Origin: CAZXBB01 sp964638815
Lineage (GTDB): Bacteria; Planctomycetota; Phycisphaerae; Phycisphaerales; SM1A02
NCBI GenBank assembly: GCA_964638815.1
Contig: CAZXBB010000090.1
Location: 1-27,543 of the forward strand
Reading direction: 5' to 3'
Length of the DNA: 27,543 bases
The notes beneath the pieces are model-generated. The model worked only from the letters and a program-made list of their open reading frames with translations. It was not told the origin of the DNA and made no database searches. The position numbers and the translations under genes are program-made. This document shows, piece after piece, positions 1 through 7,325 of the stretch; within the stretch, counting starts at the first letter, position 1; each line of letters starts with the position of its first letter.

Positions 1-8
1 CACGCGCA

Positions 9-25
9 GGCGGCAGGATGCCGCC
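9..25 (-). terminator. Hairpin after the small-gene pair
   Basis: A perfect 7-bp stem (GGCGGCA / TGCCGCC) with a 3-nt loop lies 25 nt beyond the stop codon of the gene ending at 51. No T-tract follows on the minus strand, so it may be only an RNA 3'-end stabiliser. Weak call. Confidence 0.3.
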
Positions 26-50
26 GTCGCACTGGCATGTCGGAACTTCC

Positions 51-380
51 CTAGATCCGCCCTTCCTCCCGCATCTTCGCGACGTACTTGCGCACCCACG
101 TCTCGAACGACTTCCCCGCCGCGGTGTCCCGCCCGGTGACCTCGATCGCGGCTATGTCCGCCATCGGCACTGTCACGGCCTTGCCGCCGTCGCTCGGGAG
201 CAGACGCACCTGCGCCGCCGCCGCCTCGTCGCGGGCCACGCAGTCGAACACGTAGCCCTCGACCGTTTCGCCACCGCGGCGCGTGATCGTCACGTCGCCC
301 CGGTAGTCCACGACGGCCCCGATCGACGCGTGCACGGCCTCCCCTGCATCGAACCGCATGCCCCGCTCGACGCCGCTCAC
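51..380 (-). CDS. Conserved-looking small protein of unknown function (109 aa)
   Basis: I do not recognise a family. The reading frame starts at a GTG (378-380) that overlaps the TGA of the upstream small gene (GTGA), so the two are probably translationally coupled. The protein is soluble, with no signal peptide or membrane segment. The first half looks beta-rich, with short alternating strands around YRGDVTITRRGGETVEGYVF and a later VRLLPSDGGKAVTVPMADIAAIEV stretch; the last 25 residues are basic and probably helical (VRKYVAKMREEGRI). The pattern resembles a small beta-barrel with a helical tail, which is inference only. The same frame stays open far upstream, but that part lies antisense-like within the neighbour's frame and has a weaker composition. 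It is last in the minus-strand series. Confidence 0.6.
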   Translation of the reverse strand: MSGVERGMRFDAGEAVHASIGAVVDYRGDVTITRRGGETVEGYVFDCVARDEAAAAQVRLLPSDGGKAVTVPMADIAAIEVTGRDTAAGKSFETWVRKYVAKMREEGRI

Positions 381-682
381 GGGTTCAGCTCCCGCCCGGT
401 CGCCGGGTCCAGCAGCTTCCACTGCATCTCCTTCGCCAGACGCATGATGACCTGCCACGCGATCTCCTCCTCGACGATCGTCATCAGCATCTGCGTGATC
501 GAGTCGGTAGGCGGCAGCTCGATGCGAATGCCCGGCCCGTACAGGATCTCGCCGCCGTTCTGCTCCGGCGCGGTGTTGAGATGCGAGAGGCGTTCCACGA
601 TGTCCGCGCGGGAACCGAGCGAGCCGAGTCCCCCGTCGGCGCCCTGGTCTCTGGAAAGGATGACGAGCTGCTGGGTGCTCAC
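377..682 (-). CDS. Small acidic protein of unknown function (101 aa)
   Basis: Family not recognised. The likely start is the GTG at 680-682 (VSTQQLVILSRDQGADGG); an in-frame GTG at 742 would add 20 charged residues. The body contains IVERLSHLNTAPEQNGGEILYGPGIRIELPP-type sequence followed by an amphipathic helix (ITQMLMTIVEEEIAWQVIMRLAKEMQWKLLD) and ends in a short turn. No signal peptide or cysteine. It overlaps the next gene by 4 nt, which suggests the two products act together, perhaps as a complex. It follows the response regulator by about 140 nt, so a shared transcript is possible. The amino-acid composition is balanced and unlike a GC-driven shadow frame, which is the main reason to believe it. 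Confidence 0.6.
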   Translation of the reverse strand: MSTQQLVILSRDQGADGGLGSLGSRADIVERLSHLNTAPEQNGGEILYGPGIRIELPPTDSITQMLMTIVEEEIAWQVIMRLAKEMQWKLLDPATGRELNP

Positions 683-823
683 ACGGTGCTCGCGATGCGT
701 GACGGGGCGATCGTCCCGGATCGTCCTCGCCGGATCGTCCACGCCGGTTCGTCAACACGACGGTACCGCACCGTCCTGACCGGGAACGCGGGCCGGGATC
801 TTAGCACGGTCCTAACGCAGGCA

Positions 824-1255
824 CTACCGCCCGTTCGAGCCGTCCGGGTCGCCGTACTCGGCCTGCTCGGCGGCCCGCGTGTCCAGCAGCTCGACGAGGG
901 TGTCCACGAGACGCTGAAGCGAGACGGGCTTGATCATGTAGGCGTGCACGCCGAGCGCCCGGGCGTACGCCATGTGCCGTTTGCCCTGGTTCGCGGTGAT
1001 CATGATGACGACGGGCGGGTCCTCGACCTCGTTGATCTTCTCGAGGACCAGGAATCCCGATCGCTTCGGCAGCATCATGTCCAGCACGACCGCGTCGGGC
1101 CGCGTGCTGTTGACCATGCTCACGGCAGCGCTGCCGTCGGTCACCGTCGTCGTCGTCGCTCCCTCGGCCCGGATGACGAGATCGATGCTGCTCAGGATGT
1201 CCTCGTCGTCGTCCACGATGAGGATGCGGCGCTCCCGAAGCCGTTGGTTCTTCAT
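824..1255 (-). CDS. Single-domain response regulator (CheY/REC type)
   Basis: A 143-residue phosphoacceptor receiver domain without an output domain. The sequence shows the acidic pocket DDDED at residues 15-19, the phosphoacceptor Asp59 in VVLDMMLP, Thr87 in the MITAN strand and Lys109 in the conserved MIKP turn, so all catalytic residues are present. About 20 polar residues follow the domain and offer no DNA-binding motif. It should take phosphate from a partner histidine kinase and act by protein-protein contact. No kinase is in the window, so it is an orphan here. It starts 4 nt after the stop of the acyltransferase gene, implying co-transcription; whether the acyltransferase has anything to do with the signal is unknown. 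Confidence 0.93.
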   Translation of the reverse strand: MKNQRLRERRILIVDDDEDILSSIDLVIRAEGATTTTVTDGSAAVSMVNSTRPDAVVLDMMLPKRSGFLVLEKINEVEDPPVVIMITANQGKRHMAYARALGVHAYMIKPVSLQRLVDTLVELLDTRAAEQAEYGDPDGSNGR

Positions 1256-1259
1256 GCGC

Positions 1260-2294
1260 TTACCCCATCTCGAGATGCCGGGGATCGTTCGAGAGCGACA
1301 CGATCCGCTCGAGCTCCCCGGTCGTCATCCATGGTAGCGCTTCGAGACGCTCGACGAGGCTCCGGGGGACGGGACGCCCCTTCCGCTCGTGACGCGGGCG
1401 GCTCTTCCAGCGCCGGTGGAGCCACAGGTACTGCTCGGGGGCGGACCGGATCATCTGCTCCATCGCGCGGTTGAAACGCGCCGTGATGTAGAACAGAGGG
1501 TCCGGCCGGTCCACCCAGTCCTCGGGTCGGATGGTGTCCACGCAGCTCATTTCGTATCGCATGCGGCCGTCGAGACGCCGCGCGTGCGCCGCGATGATCG
1601 GCACCTCGTAGCGCATGGCGAGCAGGCCGATCGACTTGTAGCTCGACGCGAGCCGGCCGAAGAACGGGACGAAGAGCCCCTGGTCCCCGGCATTCTGGTC
1701 GGCGATGAAACCAAGCGGACGGCCGCTCTCCAGAATCCTCGGCAGCACGTCGACCGCGCCCCACTTCGTAACGATCTGCATGCCGCGCTGCTCGCGGATC
1801 CCCAGCAGCCACCGGTTGATGAGCGGGTTGTCGAGCGGCCGTGCCAGCGCCGCAACGGGGTAACCCATCACGGACAGCGTGAAACCGAGCACCTCCCAGT
1901 TCCCGCAATGCCCCGTCACGAAGATCACCGGCTCGCGCGCCATGAGCCGCTCGAGCGCGGTCTCGATCGCGCCGACCCGGATGTACTGCGGCCAACCCGT
2001 CGGGGTGATCAGCCGCGGCATCACGAGCGAGTCCACGAGGAACATCTGGAACATGTGCTCCATCGACCGCCGCGCGGTCGTGCGCACGCGGTCCGCGCCC
2101 CACTCCGGAAAGCTCACGGCGATGTTGTGCTCCGCCCGCTCCCGCCGCCTGCGGTTCACCGCGCAGAACGCCGCCCCGATGGCCGCCGCCGTCCGGAGGT
2201 TCTGCTCGACGTCGAAGCACTGCACGAAGGACGCGATGCCGCGCAGCGCCAGGTACTCGGAGAGGTTGCGCGGGTAGGAGCGATGACGCGGCAT
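1260..2294 (-). CDS. LpxL/HtrB-family acyltransferase (lipid A-type late acylation)
   Basis: A 344-residue member of the lysophospholipid acyltransferase family that includes lipid A lauroyl/myristoyl transferases, which move acyl chains from acyl-ACP onto a glycolipid at the inner membrane. The H-x4-E catalytic motif is seen as HCGNWE (residues 129-134), and the downstream block ADQNAGDQGLFVPFFG matches the family's conserved D-Q-x motif and substrate pocket. ERAEHNIAVSFPEW near residue 55 matches the usual N-terminal 'N..aFPE' block. The N-terminus has a moderately hydrophobic segment (about residues 34-46) but no strong membrane helix. There is no clear Shine-Dalgarno; a duplicated 14-bp sequence lies just upstream. 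The acceptor could be lipid A or another envelope lipid, since no other lpx gene is visible. Confidence 0.85.
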   Translation of the reverse strand: MPRHRSYPRNLSEYLALRGIASFVQCFDVEQNLRTAAAIGAAFCAVNRRRRERAEHNIAVSFPEWGADRVRTTARRSMEHMFQMFLVDSLVMPRLITPTGWPQYIRVGAIETALERLMAREPVIFVTGHCGNWEVLGFTLSVMGYPVAALARPLDNPLINRWLLGIREQRGMQIVTKWGAVDVLPRILESGRPLGFIADQNAGDQGLFVPFFGRLASSYKSIGLLAMRYEVPIIAAHARRLDGRMRYEMSCVDTIRPEDWVDRPDPLFYITARFNRAMEQMIRSAPEQYLWLHRRWKSRPRHERKGRPVPRSLVERLEALPWMTTGELERIVSLSNDPRHLEMG

Positions 2295-2303
2295 GCTGAA
2301 GAG

Positions 2304-2333
2304 ACGGAGCGACGAAGCGACGGAGCGACGAAG
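2304..2333. repeat. 14-bp direct duplication
   Basis: ACGGAGCGACGAAG occurs at 2304-2317 and again at 2320-2333, in the 72-bp gap between the coiled-coil gene and the acyltransferase gene. It could be one copy of a dispersed intergenic repeat. Confidence 0.6.
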
Positions 2334-2366
2334 GCGTCGTCGGTCAGGCAGCCCCTCGTCGCTCTG

Positions 2367-3749
2367 CTAGCGGCTCGTATGCCCGATCAGCACCATGAAC
2401 CGGTTGTCGTTCAGCACGGGGATCTGGGCGTCACTCGCGCGCTGGAAGAGCGCCTCGTATGTCAGCCGCGCGACGCGCTGGTCGAGATAGAGCTGCTCCT
2501 GCACCGCGTTCGCGTCCGGACGGAGCGGCGCGGGCATCGGGGGCATCTCGCCGAGAACGAGGAAATCGAGATCGCCCGGGAGCTCCGTCCCGATCACGAC
2601 CTCGCCGCCCCAGTCGATCACGCGGCTGCGCAGGTACTCCGCCTCCGCCTCGCTCGGACGACCGTCGCCGTCAACGTCGAACTTGCCGTGAATGAGGAAC
2701 TTGAAGACGTAGCTCGGATCGTAGATCGCGTTGGCGAGTACGTTCCCGCGCACGACCGGACGGCCGGGCACGGTGCGGGTGAGCTTGCAGGTGGAGGTCG
2801 TCTCGTCGACCTTGACGACCTGGAGGCTGGCTTTGCCGCGCGGGAGCACGCCGGTGCGCGGGTTCACGCGGATGGCGGAGAAGTCGTCGTAGATCTCGAA
2901 CGTCATGCCGAGCACGATGCGGTCGCGCCTGCCGCGGTCGATGTACACCTGCTCGTTCGCGGACTCGACGTCGATGACCGTCCCGTCAACGAGGAGCGCC
3001 GGATCCTTGGCCTTGATCCGCATGTTGTTGAAGAGCGCCTCGTACTCGTCAACGCGGGAGAGCAGGAGCACCAGCTCCTGGCTCGTGCTGTCCAGCTCCG
3101 CCTGCACCTCGGCGATGCGGTCGCGGTGCTGATCCTCGGCCCGCTCGACCCGCGCGTTCATCTTGTCGATCGTCTCCCGGAGCTCGTCGCGGTACTGCTC
3201 GGCCGCGTCCCGGTAGGCGTGGATCTCGGCGCTGACCTCCGCGAGCTCGTTCGCGTGGTCCTTCTTCATCTGGTCGAGCTGGGCCTGCTTCTCGGCAAGC
3301 TCGGCGTCGCGCGTGGCGACCGTGTCGCGAAGGCCTTCGAGCTGCGTCTCCGCGTTGCGGATCTCGCGGCGGTTCTCCTCGAGGGTGTGGCGGACGACCC
3401 CGTCCTCCACGACGCCGTAACGGGCGAGGTCGGCCTTGAGCTGCTCGATCGCGACGGTGGCGTCACCGTTGAGGTACCCCAGCAGGTCCCGGTGCTTCTT
3501 GTTCAGGAAGAACGCCACGGACTGGCCGCTCGCCGCCGCGCTCTGCTCGATCGTCTTGAAGACGTCGTTGTTCCGCTCCTGGGGCTTGACGAACTTGGCG
3601 AGGTCGTCCTGGGCCCGCCCGAGATTCTCCTCGGCCTCGGCCCGGCCGGCGTAGAAGACGATCGAGAGGATCAGCAGGAACACCGTCGTAAGCACGAACA
3701 CGACGAGCGAGACGATCACGCCGGTTCCGGCGCCACTGCGAACGGCCAT
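2367..3749 (-). CDS. Membrane-anchored coiled-coil protein with BRCT-like C-terminus
   Basis: A 460-residue protein of unknown function. A single membrane helix (about residues 10-33) anchors it. A long charged coiled coil follows (about 105-240, heptad-like, rich in E/R/Q/L). Residues 255-340 form a beta-rich module (DGTVIDVESANEQVYIDRG, then VLGMTFEIYDDF), similar in pattern to FlgT-C-like small barrels. Residues 347-460 look BRCT-like: FLIHGKF, then WGGEVV at 380-385, DLDFLVLGEMPP, and a final AQIPVLNDNRFMVLIG. An EF-hand-like loop, DVDGDGRPSEAE (358-369), is inserted after the first strand. The chosen ATG at 3747-3749 has GGAGG 8 nt upstream; an earlier in-frame ATG at 3818 would add 23 residues and lacks such a site. 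The large domain may lie in the periplasm, which would be odd for BRCT. Confidence 0.8.
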   Translation of the reverse strand: MAVRSGAGTGVIVSLVVFVLTTVFLLILSIVFYAGRAEAEENLGRAQDDLAKFVKPQERNNDVFKTIEQSAAASGQSVAFFLNKKHRDLLGYLNGDATVAIEQLKADLARYGVVEDGVVRHTLEENRREIRNAETQLEGLRDTVATRDAELAEKQAQLDQMKKDHANELAEVSAEIHAYRDAAEQYRDELRETIDKMNARVERAEDQHRDRIAEVQAELDSTSQELVLLLSRVDEYEALFNNMRIKAKDPALLVDGTVIDVESANEQVYIDRGRRDRIVLGMTFEIYDDFSAIRVNPRTGVLPRGKASLQVVKVDETTSTCKLTRTVPGRPVVRGNVLANAIYDPSYVFKFLIHGKFDVDGDGRPSEAEAEYLRSRVIDWGGEVVIGTELPGDLDFLVLGEMPPMPAPLRPDANAVQEQLYLDQRVARLTYEALFQRASDAQIPVLNDNRFMVLIGHTSR

Positions 3750-3819
3750 GGAGGATGCCTCCGATAGAACTTCGGGCGGGGCCTCGACAGGCCAGAACCG
3801 CCAGTGTCGCCGCGTCACC

Positions 3820-3861
3820 CGGGTCAGTCAAGACGGGTCAGCCAAGACGGGTCAGTCGAGA
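3820..3861. repeat. Three tandem 14-bp repeats
   Basis: CGGGTCAGTCAAGA (3820-3833), CGGGTCAGCCAAGA (3834-3847) and CGGGTCAGTCGAGA (3848-3861) lie head to tail upstream of the coiled-coil gene. They could be operator-like sites or replication slippage. Confidence 0.8.
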
Positions 3862-3945
3862 CGGCGAGAGGAACGGTTGAACTTACGTAGGGGCGGGCCG
3901 GGCGGTTCCGGGTGGCCGCGACCGGCCGGGCGCGCCGCCGTGACT

Positions 3946-3988
3946 TCCGGGGCCCGCGCCTGGCGTCGGATCCGGGGCCCGCGCCTGG
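3946..3988. repeat. 18-bp GC-rich direct repeat, two copies 25 bp apart
   Basis: TCCGGGGCCCGCGCCTGG occurs at 3946-3963 and 3971-3988, just beyond the stop of the PilB gene. Each copy contains the palindrome CCGGGGCCCG-like core and could fold. Together with the 14-bp repeats it fills most of the 266-bp gap 3750-4015, which holds no gene that I can support. Confidence 0.75.
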
Positions 3989-4015
3989 GACCGCGCGGTC
4001 CTGCGCGGCGCACAA

Positions 4016-5707
4016 CTACAGCTTCGTCGCCCGCAGGACCTCGGCGAAGGTCGTCACTCCGCGCGCGACTTTCCCGAATCCGGCTTCGCGCAGGAGGACC
4101 AGGCCCGCCTCGCGGCAGGCGACGTCCGTGATCGCCTTCGCGTTCGCGCGGTTCATCACGAGGTCGCGGATCGGCTCGGTCATCGTGAGCAACTCGTAGA
4201 TGCCCACTCGTCCCTTGAAGCCGGTGTTGCGGCACTCGGCGCAGCCCGCTCCGACGGCGAACCGCGCGTCGGGCTGCGGTCTGAAGTCCGGCGGGATCTC
4301 CGACGGCTCCGGCACGCGGCTCGTCCGGCAGTGGGGACAGACCGTGCGCACGAGCCGCTGGGCGACGACGCCGTCGACGGAGCTCGTGACGAGGAACGGC
4401 TCGACGCCCATGTCGAGCAGACGCGTCATCGCGCCGGCGGCGTCGTTGGTGTGAAGCGTCGAGAAGACGAGGTGACCCGTCAGCGACGCGCGCACCGCCG
4501 CCTCGGCGGTCTCGAGGTCGCGGATCTCGCCGATCATCAGGACATCGGGATCGTGCCGCAGGATCGCCCGCAGGCCGGCGGCGAAGTCCAGGTCCACCTG
4601 CCGGTTCACCTGGATCTGGTTGACGCCGTCGACGTTGTACTCGACGGGATCCTCGACGGTGATGACCTTGATGTCGTCGCTGACGATCCGCGAGAGCGAC
4701 GCGTAGAGCGTGGTCGACTTGCCCGAGCCCGTCGGTCCGGTCGCGAGCAGGATCCCGTGCGGGCGCGCGATGAGATCGTCCCACCGGGCCAGCATCTCTT
4801 CCTCCATCCCCAGGTCGTGGAGGGCGAACATCTCGGCGCTCTTGCGCAGGATGCGGAGGACCACGCCTTCGCCGAACAGCATCGGGATGACCGAGACGCG
4901 CAGGTCGAACTCCTGCCCGTGGTGACGCATCGCGATGCGGCCGTCCTGCGGCTTCCGCTTCTCCGCGATGTTCAGGTTCGCCATGATCTTCAGGCGGCTG
5001 ATGATCGCGTTGCGGAAGCGATTGACCGTCGGCGGCACGCCGGCCTGGCTCAGGACGCCGTCAACGCGGTAGCGGATGATCAGCCGGTCCTCGTACGGCT
5101 CGATATGGATGTCGGTCGCGCGCTCGCGGATGGCTTCGATGAGCAGGTCGTTGACGAGCCGGATGACGCTCGCCTCCTGGGCCTGCTCGATCTCGTCGAT
5201 GTCCCCCCCCTCGTCGCTTGCGCGGACCCGGCCCGCGGCGAGATCCGTCGCGGTCTCGGAGCCGGCGAGCTCGTCGAGGGTGTCGCCGGCCACGCCGTAG
5301 TGGATGCGGATGAACTTGCGTATGTCCTGCTCGTCGGCGAGGACGAGCTCGATCCCCATACCCGTCAGCAGCCGCAGCTCGTCGAAGGCCGTCAGCTCGA
5401 ACGGGTCGCACGTGGCGACGCGGAGCGTGCCGTTGCGCTTCTCGAGCGGAACGCACCGCTGCTTGAAGACGAGACGCGCGGGCAGGACCGCGAGCACCTC
5501 GGGCTTGATCTCGATCGTTGTGAGGTCGACGATCGGCATCGCGAACTGGTGCCCGATGGCTTCGAGCACCTGTCCGTTCGTGGCCATCCCCAGCCGGACG
5601 AGCACGCGGTCGAGCCGCTCGCCGGTGCGGTTCTGCTCGGCGATCGCCCTGACGAGATCGTCGTCAGAGATCAGGCCGCGTTCGACGAGGATGCTTCCGA
5701 TGCCCAC
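4016..5707 (-). CDS. PilB/GspE-type secretion or pilus assembly ATPase
   Basis: A 563-residue cytoplasmic hexameric ATPase that powers pilus extension or type II secretion. An MshEN-type N-terminal domain covers about residues 1-140 (ILVERGLISDDDLVRAI and FAMPIVDL blocks). The catalytic core has the Walker A GPTGSGKS (324-331), an Asp box around ATDIHIEPYEDRLIIRYRVDG (197-217), a Walker B in DVLMIGEIRD, a His box near LVFSTLHTNDA, and a zinc-binding tetracysteine (CPHC ... CAEC). Length fits the family. The likely start is the GTG at 5705-5707, with TACAAT 6 nt before it, as in a leaderless promoter; the longer frame up to 6115 runs antisense to the next gene and is rejected. The pseudopilin at 7326-8516 is a plausible substrate, but no PilC, PilD or GspD is in view, so pilus and secretion roles cannot be told apart. 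Confidence 0.95.
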   Translation of the reverse strand: MGIGSILVERGLISDDDLVRAIAEQNRTGERLDRVLVRLGMATNGQVLEAIGHQFAMPIVDLTTIEIKPEVLAVLPARLVFKQRCVPLEKRNGTLRVATCDPFELTAFDELRLLTGMGIELVLADEQDIRKFIRIHYGVAGDTLDELAGSETATDLAAGRVRASDEGGDIDEIEQAQEASVIRLVNDLLIEAIRERATDIHIEPYEDRLIIRYRVDGVLSQAGVPPTVNRFRNAIISRLKIMANLNIAEKRKPQDGRIAMRHHGQEFDLRVSVIPMLFGEGVVLRILRKSAEMFALHDLGMEEEMLARWDDLIARPHGILLATGPTGSGKSTTLYASLSRIVSDDIKVITVEDPVEYNVDGVNQIQVNRQVDLDFAAGLRAILRHDPDVLMIGEIRDLETAEAAVRASLTGHLVFSTLHTNDAAGAMTRLLDMGVEPFLVTSSVDGVVAQRLVRTVCPHCRTSRVPEPSEIPPDFRPQPDARFAVGAGCAECRNTGFKGRVGIYELLTMTEPIRDLVMNRANAKAITDVACREAGLVLLREAGFGKVARGVTTFAEVLRATKL

Positions 5708-5713
5708 GGCTGC

Positions 5714-5719
5714 ATTGTA
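5714..5719 (-). promoter_or_regulatory. Putative -10 box of the pilB/gspE gene
   Basis: TACAAT on the minus strand, 6 nt before the GTG start. The spacing would place the transcription start at or next to the start codon (leaderless). No -35 match is visible. Confidence 0.5.
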
Positions 5720-5752
5720 CGTCGCGCAACGGTCGCCATCGTCGCGAACCGC

Positions 5753-5758
5753 TAGAAT
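5753..5758 (+). promoter_or_regulatory. Putative -10 box of the lysine aminotransferase gene
   Basis: TAGAAT lies 33 nt before the ATG, which would leave a leader of roughly 27 nt containing the AGGAA ribosome site (5779-5783). It sits back to back with the pilB -10 box inside an 84-bp divergent gap. Confidence 0.45.
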
Positions 5759-5791
5759 CGGCGGACCAATAATCCAGACAGGAACGCGACC

Positions 5792-7114
5792 ATGATCACG
5801 CCGAACGAGGTTCACGAGACACTCCAGCGTCACCAGCTTGCCGACGGGATGGACATCGTGCTGGACCTCGAGAAGTCGCACGGAGCATGGCTCCACGACG
5901 CGCGGACGGGGGCGGAGTATCTCGACGCGTTCACCTGCTTCGCGTCGTGGCCCGTCGGCTACAACCACCCGATGCTGCTCGACCCGGACTTCCTGGCCGA
6001 GCTCACGCGATCGGCGATCATGAAGCCGTCCAACTCGGATCTCTACACGCTCGAGATGGCCGCCTTCGTGCACGCCTTCGCGACGCGGGTCACGCCGCCC
6101 GCGTTCCCCCATCACTTCTGGGTCTCAGGCGGCGGGTTGGCCGTCGAGAACGGCATGAAGACGGCGTTCGACTGGAAGGCGCGCAAGCTCGGTCGCACGG
6201 ACTTCGACGAGGACGTCAACGACCTCGTGATCCTGCACTTCAAGGACGCCTTCCACGGGCGCACCGGCTACACGATGAGCGTGACGAACACGCTGCCGGA
6301 CAAGATCGGCCTCTTCCCGAAGTTCCACTGGCCGAGAGTCCACAACCCCGCCATCGCGTTCGACAACGACGGCAACATCGCCAACGACATCGAGGCCGAG
6401 GAGCGCCGCGCCTGCGACGAGATCGAGGCCGCCTTCCGCGACCACCCCCGTCGCGTCGCCGCCATCCTCATCGAGCCGATGCAGGGCGAGGGCGGCGACA
6501 ATCACTTTCGCCCCGAGTTCCTGAAGAGGCTCCGGGACTACGCCGACGAGCACGAGGCGCTGCTGATCTTCGACGAGGTCCAGACCGGCTTCTTCGGCTC
6601 CGACAGGCCCTGGCTCTGGCAGCACAAGGGCGTCGCCCCGGACGTCGTCGCGTTCGGCAAGAAATCGCAGATCTGCGGCATCTACGCCGGCCGCCGCGTG
6701 GACGAGGTCGAGAATAACGTCTTCCGCATGTCGAGCCGCATCAACTCGACCTGGGGCGGGAGCCTCGTCGACATGGTGCGCTGCCGGCGGTTCATCGAGA
6801 TCATCGAGGCGGAGACGCTCGACGAGAACATCACCGTCGTCGGGCAGCACATCATCGACGGTCTTCGATCCGTGGCCCGCGAGACCGGGGCGTTCGGGAA
6901 CGTCCGCGGCACCGGCTCGCTCGTGGCCTTCACGTTCGGGAGCAAGGATGCGCGCAATCGGATGCTGCGAGCGCTCTACGAGCGCAAGATGCTCGCGCTG
7001 CCGAGCGGGCGGACGGCGATCCGCTTCCGCCTGCCCCTGACCCTCACCGCGGCCGAGGCCGACCAGATGGTCGAGCGGGTGGCGGCCTGCCTCCCCACCC
7101 TGACCCGAAGCTGA
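5792..7114 (+). CDS. lat: L-lysine 6-aminotransferase
   Basis: A 440-residue class-III PLP aminotransferase that moves the epsilon-amino group of lysine to 2-oxoglutarate, giving aminoadipate semialdehyde (which cyclizes to piperideine-6-carboxylate) and glutamate (EC 2.6.1.36). The assignment rests on family-specific blocks: QGEGGDNHFRPEF at 231-243, DEVQTGFFGS at 261-270 and FGKKSQICGIYAG at 288-300. Lys290 should form the Schiff base; Glu233 lies 57 residues before it, the same spacing as Glu243 and Lys300 of the M. tuberculosis enzyme. SGGGLAVENGMKTAFDWKARK (112-132) is also typical. Length matches the family. AGGAA precedes the ATG by about 8 nt. No aldehyde dehydrogenase follows, so the next step of lysine breakdown must be encoded elsewhere; the enzyme could serve catabolism or secondary metabolism. 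Confidence 0.93.
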   Translation: MITPNEVHETLQRHQLADGMDIVLDLEKSHGAWLHDARTGAEYLDAFTCFASWPVGYNHPMLLDPDFLAELTRSAIMKPSNSDLYTLEMAAFVHAFATRVTPPAFPHHFWVSGGGLAVENGMKTAFDWKARKLGRTDFDEDVNDLVILHFKDAFHGRTGYTMSVTNTLPDKIGLFPKFHWPRVHNPAIAFDNDGNIANDIEAEERRACDEIEAAFRDHPRRVAAILIEPMQGEGGDNHFRPEFLKRLRDYADEHEALLIFDEVQTGFFGSDRPWLWQHKGVAPDVVAFGKKSQICGIYAGRRVDEVENNVFRMSSRINSTWGGSLVDMVRCRRFIEIIEAETLDENITVVGQHIIDGLRSVARETGAFGNVRGTGSLVAFTFGSKDARNRMLRALYERKMLALPSGRTAIRFRLPLTLTAAEADQMVERVAACLPTLTRS

Positions 7115-7142
7115 GACCGCCCCGGGCCCGGGACCCCGGCGC

Positions 7143-7168
7143 GGGCCCTGGAGATGCTTCAGGGGCCC
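7143..7168 (+). terminator. Imperfect hairpin after lat
   Basis: GGGCCCTG (7143-7150) pairs with CAGGGGCCC (7160-7168) with one bulged G and a 9-nt loop, 28 nt after the lat stop. There is no T-tract, so termination is uncertain. Confidence 0.3.
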
Positions 7169-7313
7169 TTGCGGGCTGATAACACGGACTCGCACCTTGC
7201 AACGCACGGTCCGATCTGCGACCGTAGATCGCGTCGGACACGTCACACCCCCCGCCAGGCCGCCCCGGGGTGGGCTGCCAGGCCGACACATTTCTCCCCC
7301 TGCGGCCGCGCCC

Positions 7314-7318
7314 GAGGT
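7314..7318 (+). promoter_or_regulatory. Shine-Dalgarno that fixes the pseudopilin start
   Basis: GAGGT lies 7 nt before the ATG at 7326. The frame is open further upstream, but this site and the prepilin leader peptide together show where the gene really begins. Confidence 0.75.
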
Positions 7319-7325
7319 ACGTCAA

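Noticed and set aside
1389..3767. 792-codon open frame on the plus strand
   Set aside because: It runs antisense through the acyltransferase and coiled-coil genes, both with clear features, and codes for a repetitive His/Arg/Val/Leu-rich sequence typical of the complement of a high-GC gene.
4331..5755. 474-codon open frame on the plus strand
   Set aside because: Antisense shadow of the PilB/GspE gene.
5708..6115. N-terminal extension of PilB/GspE
   Set aside because: It overlaps lat in antisense, and the MshEN domain begins cleanly at the GTG at 5707.
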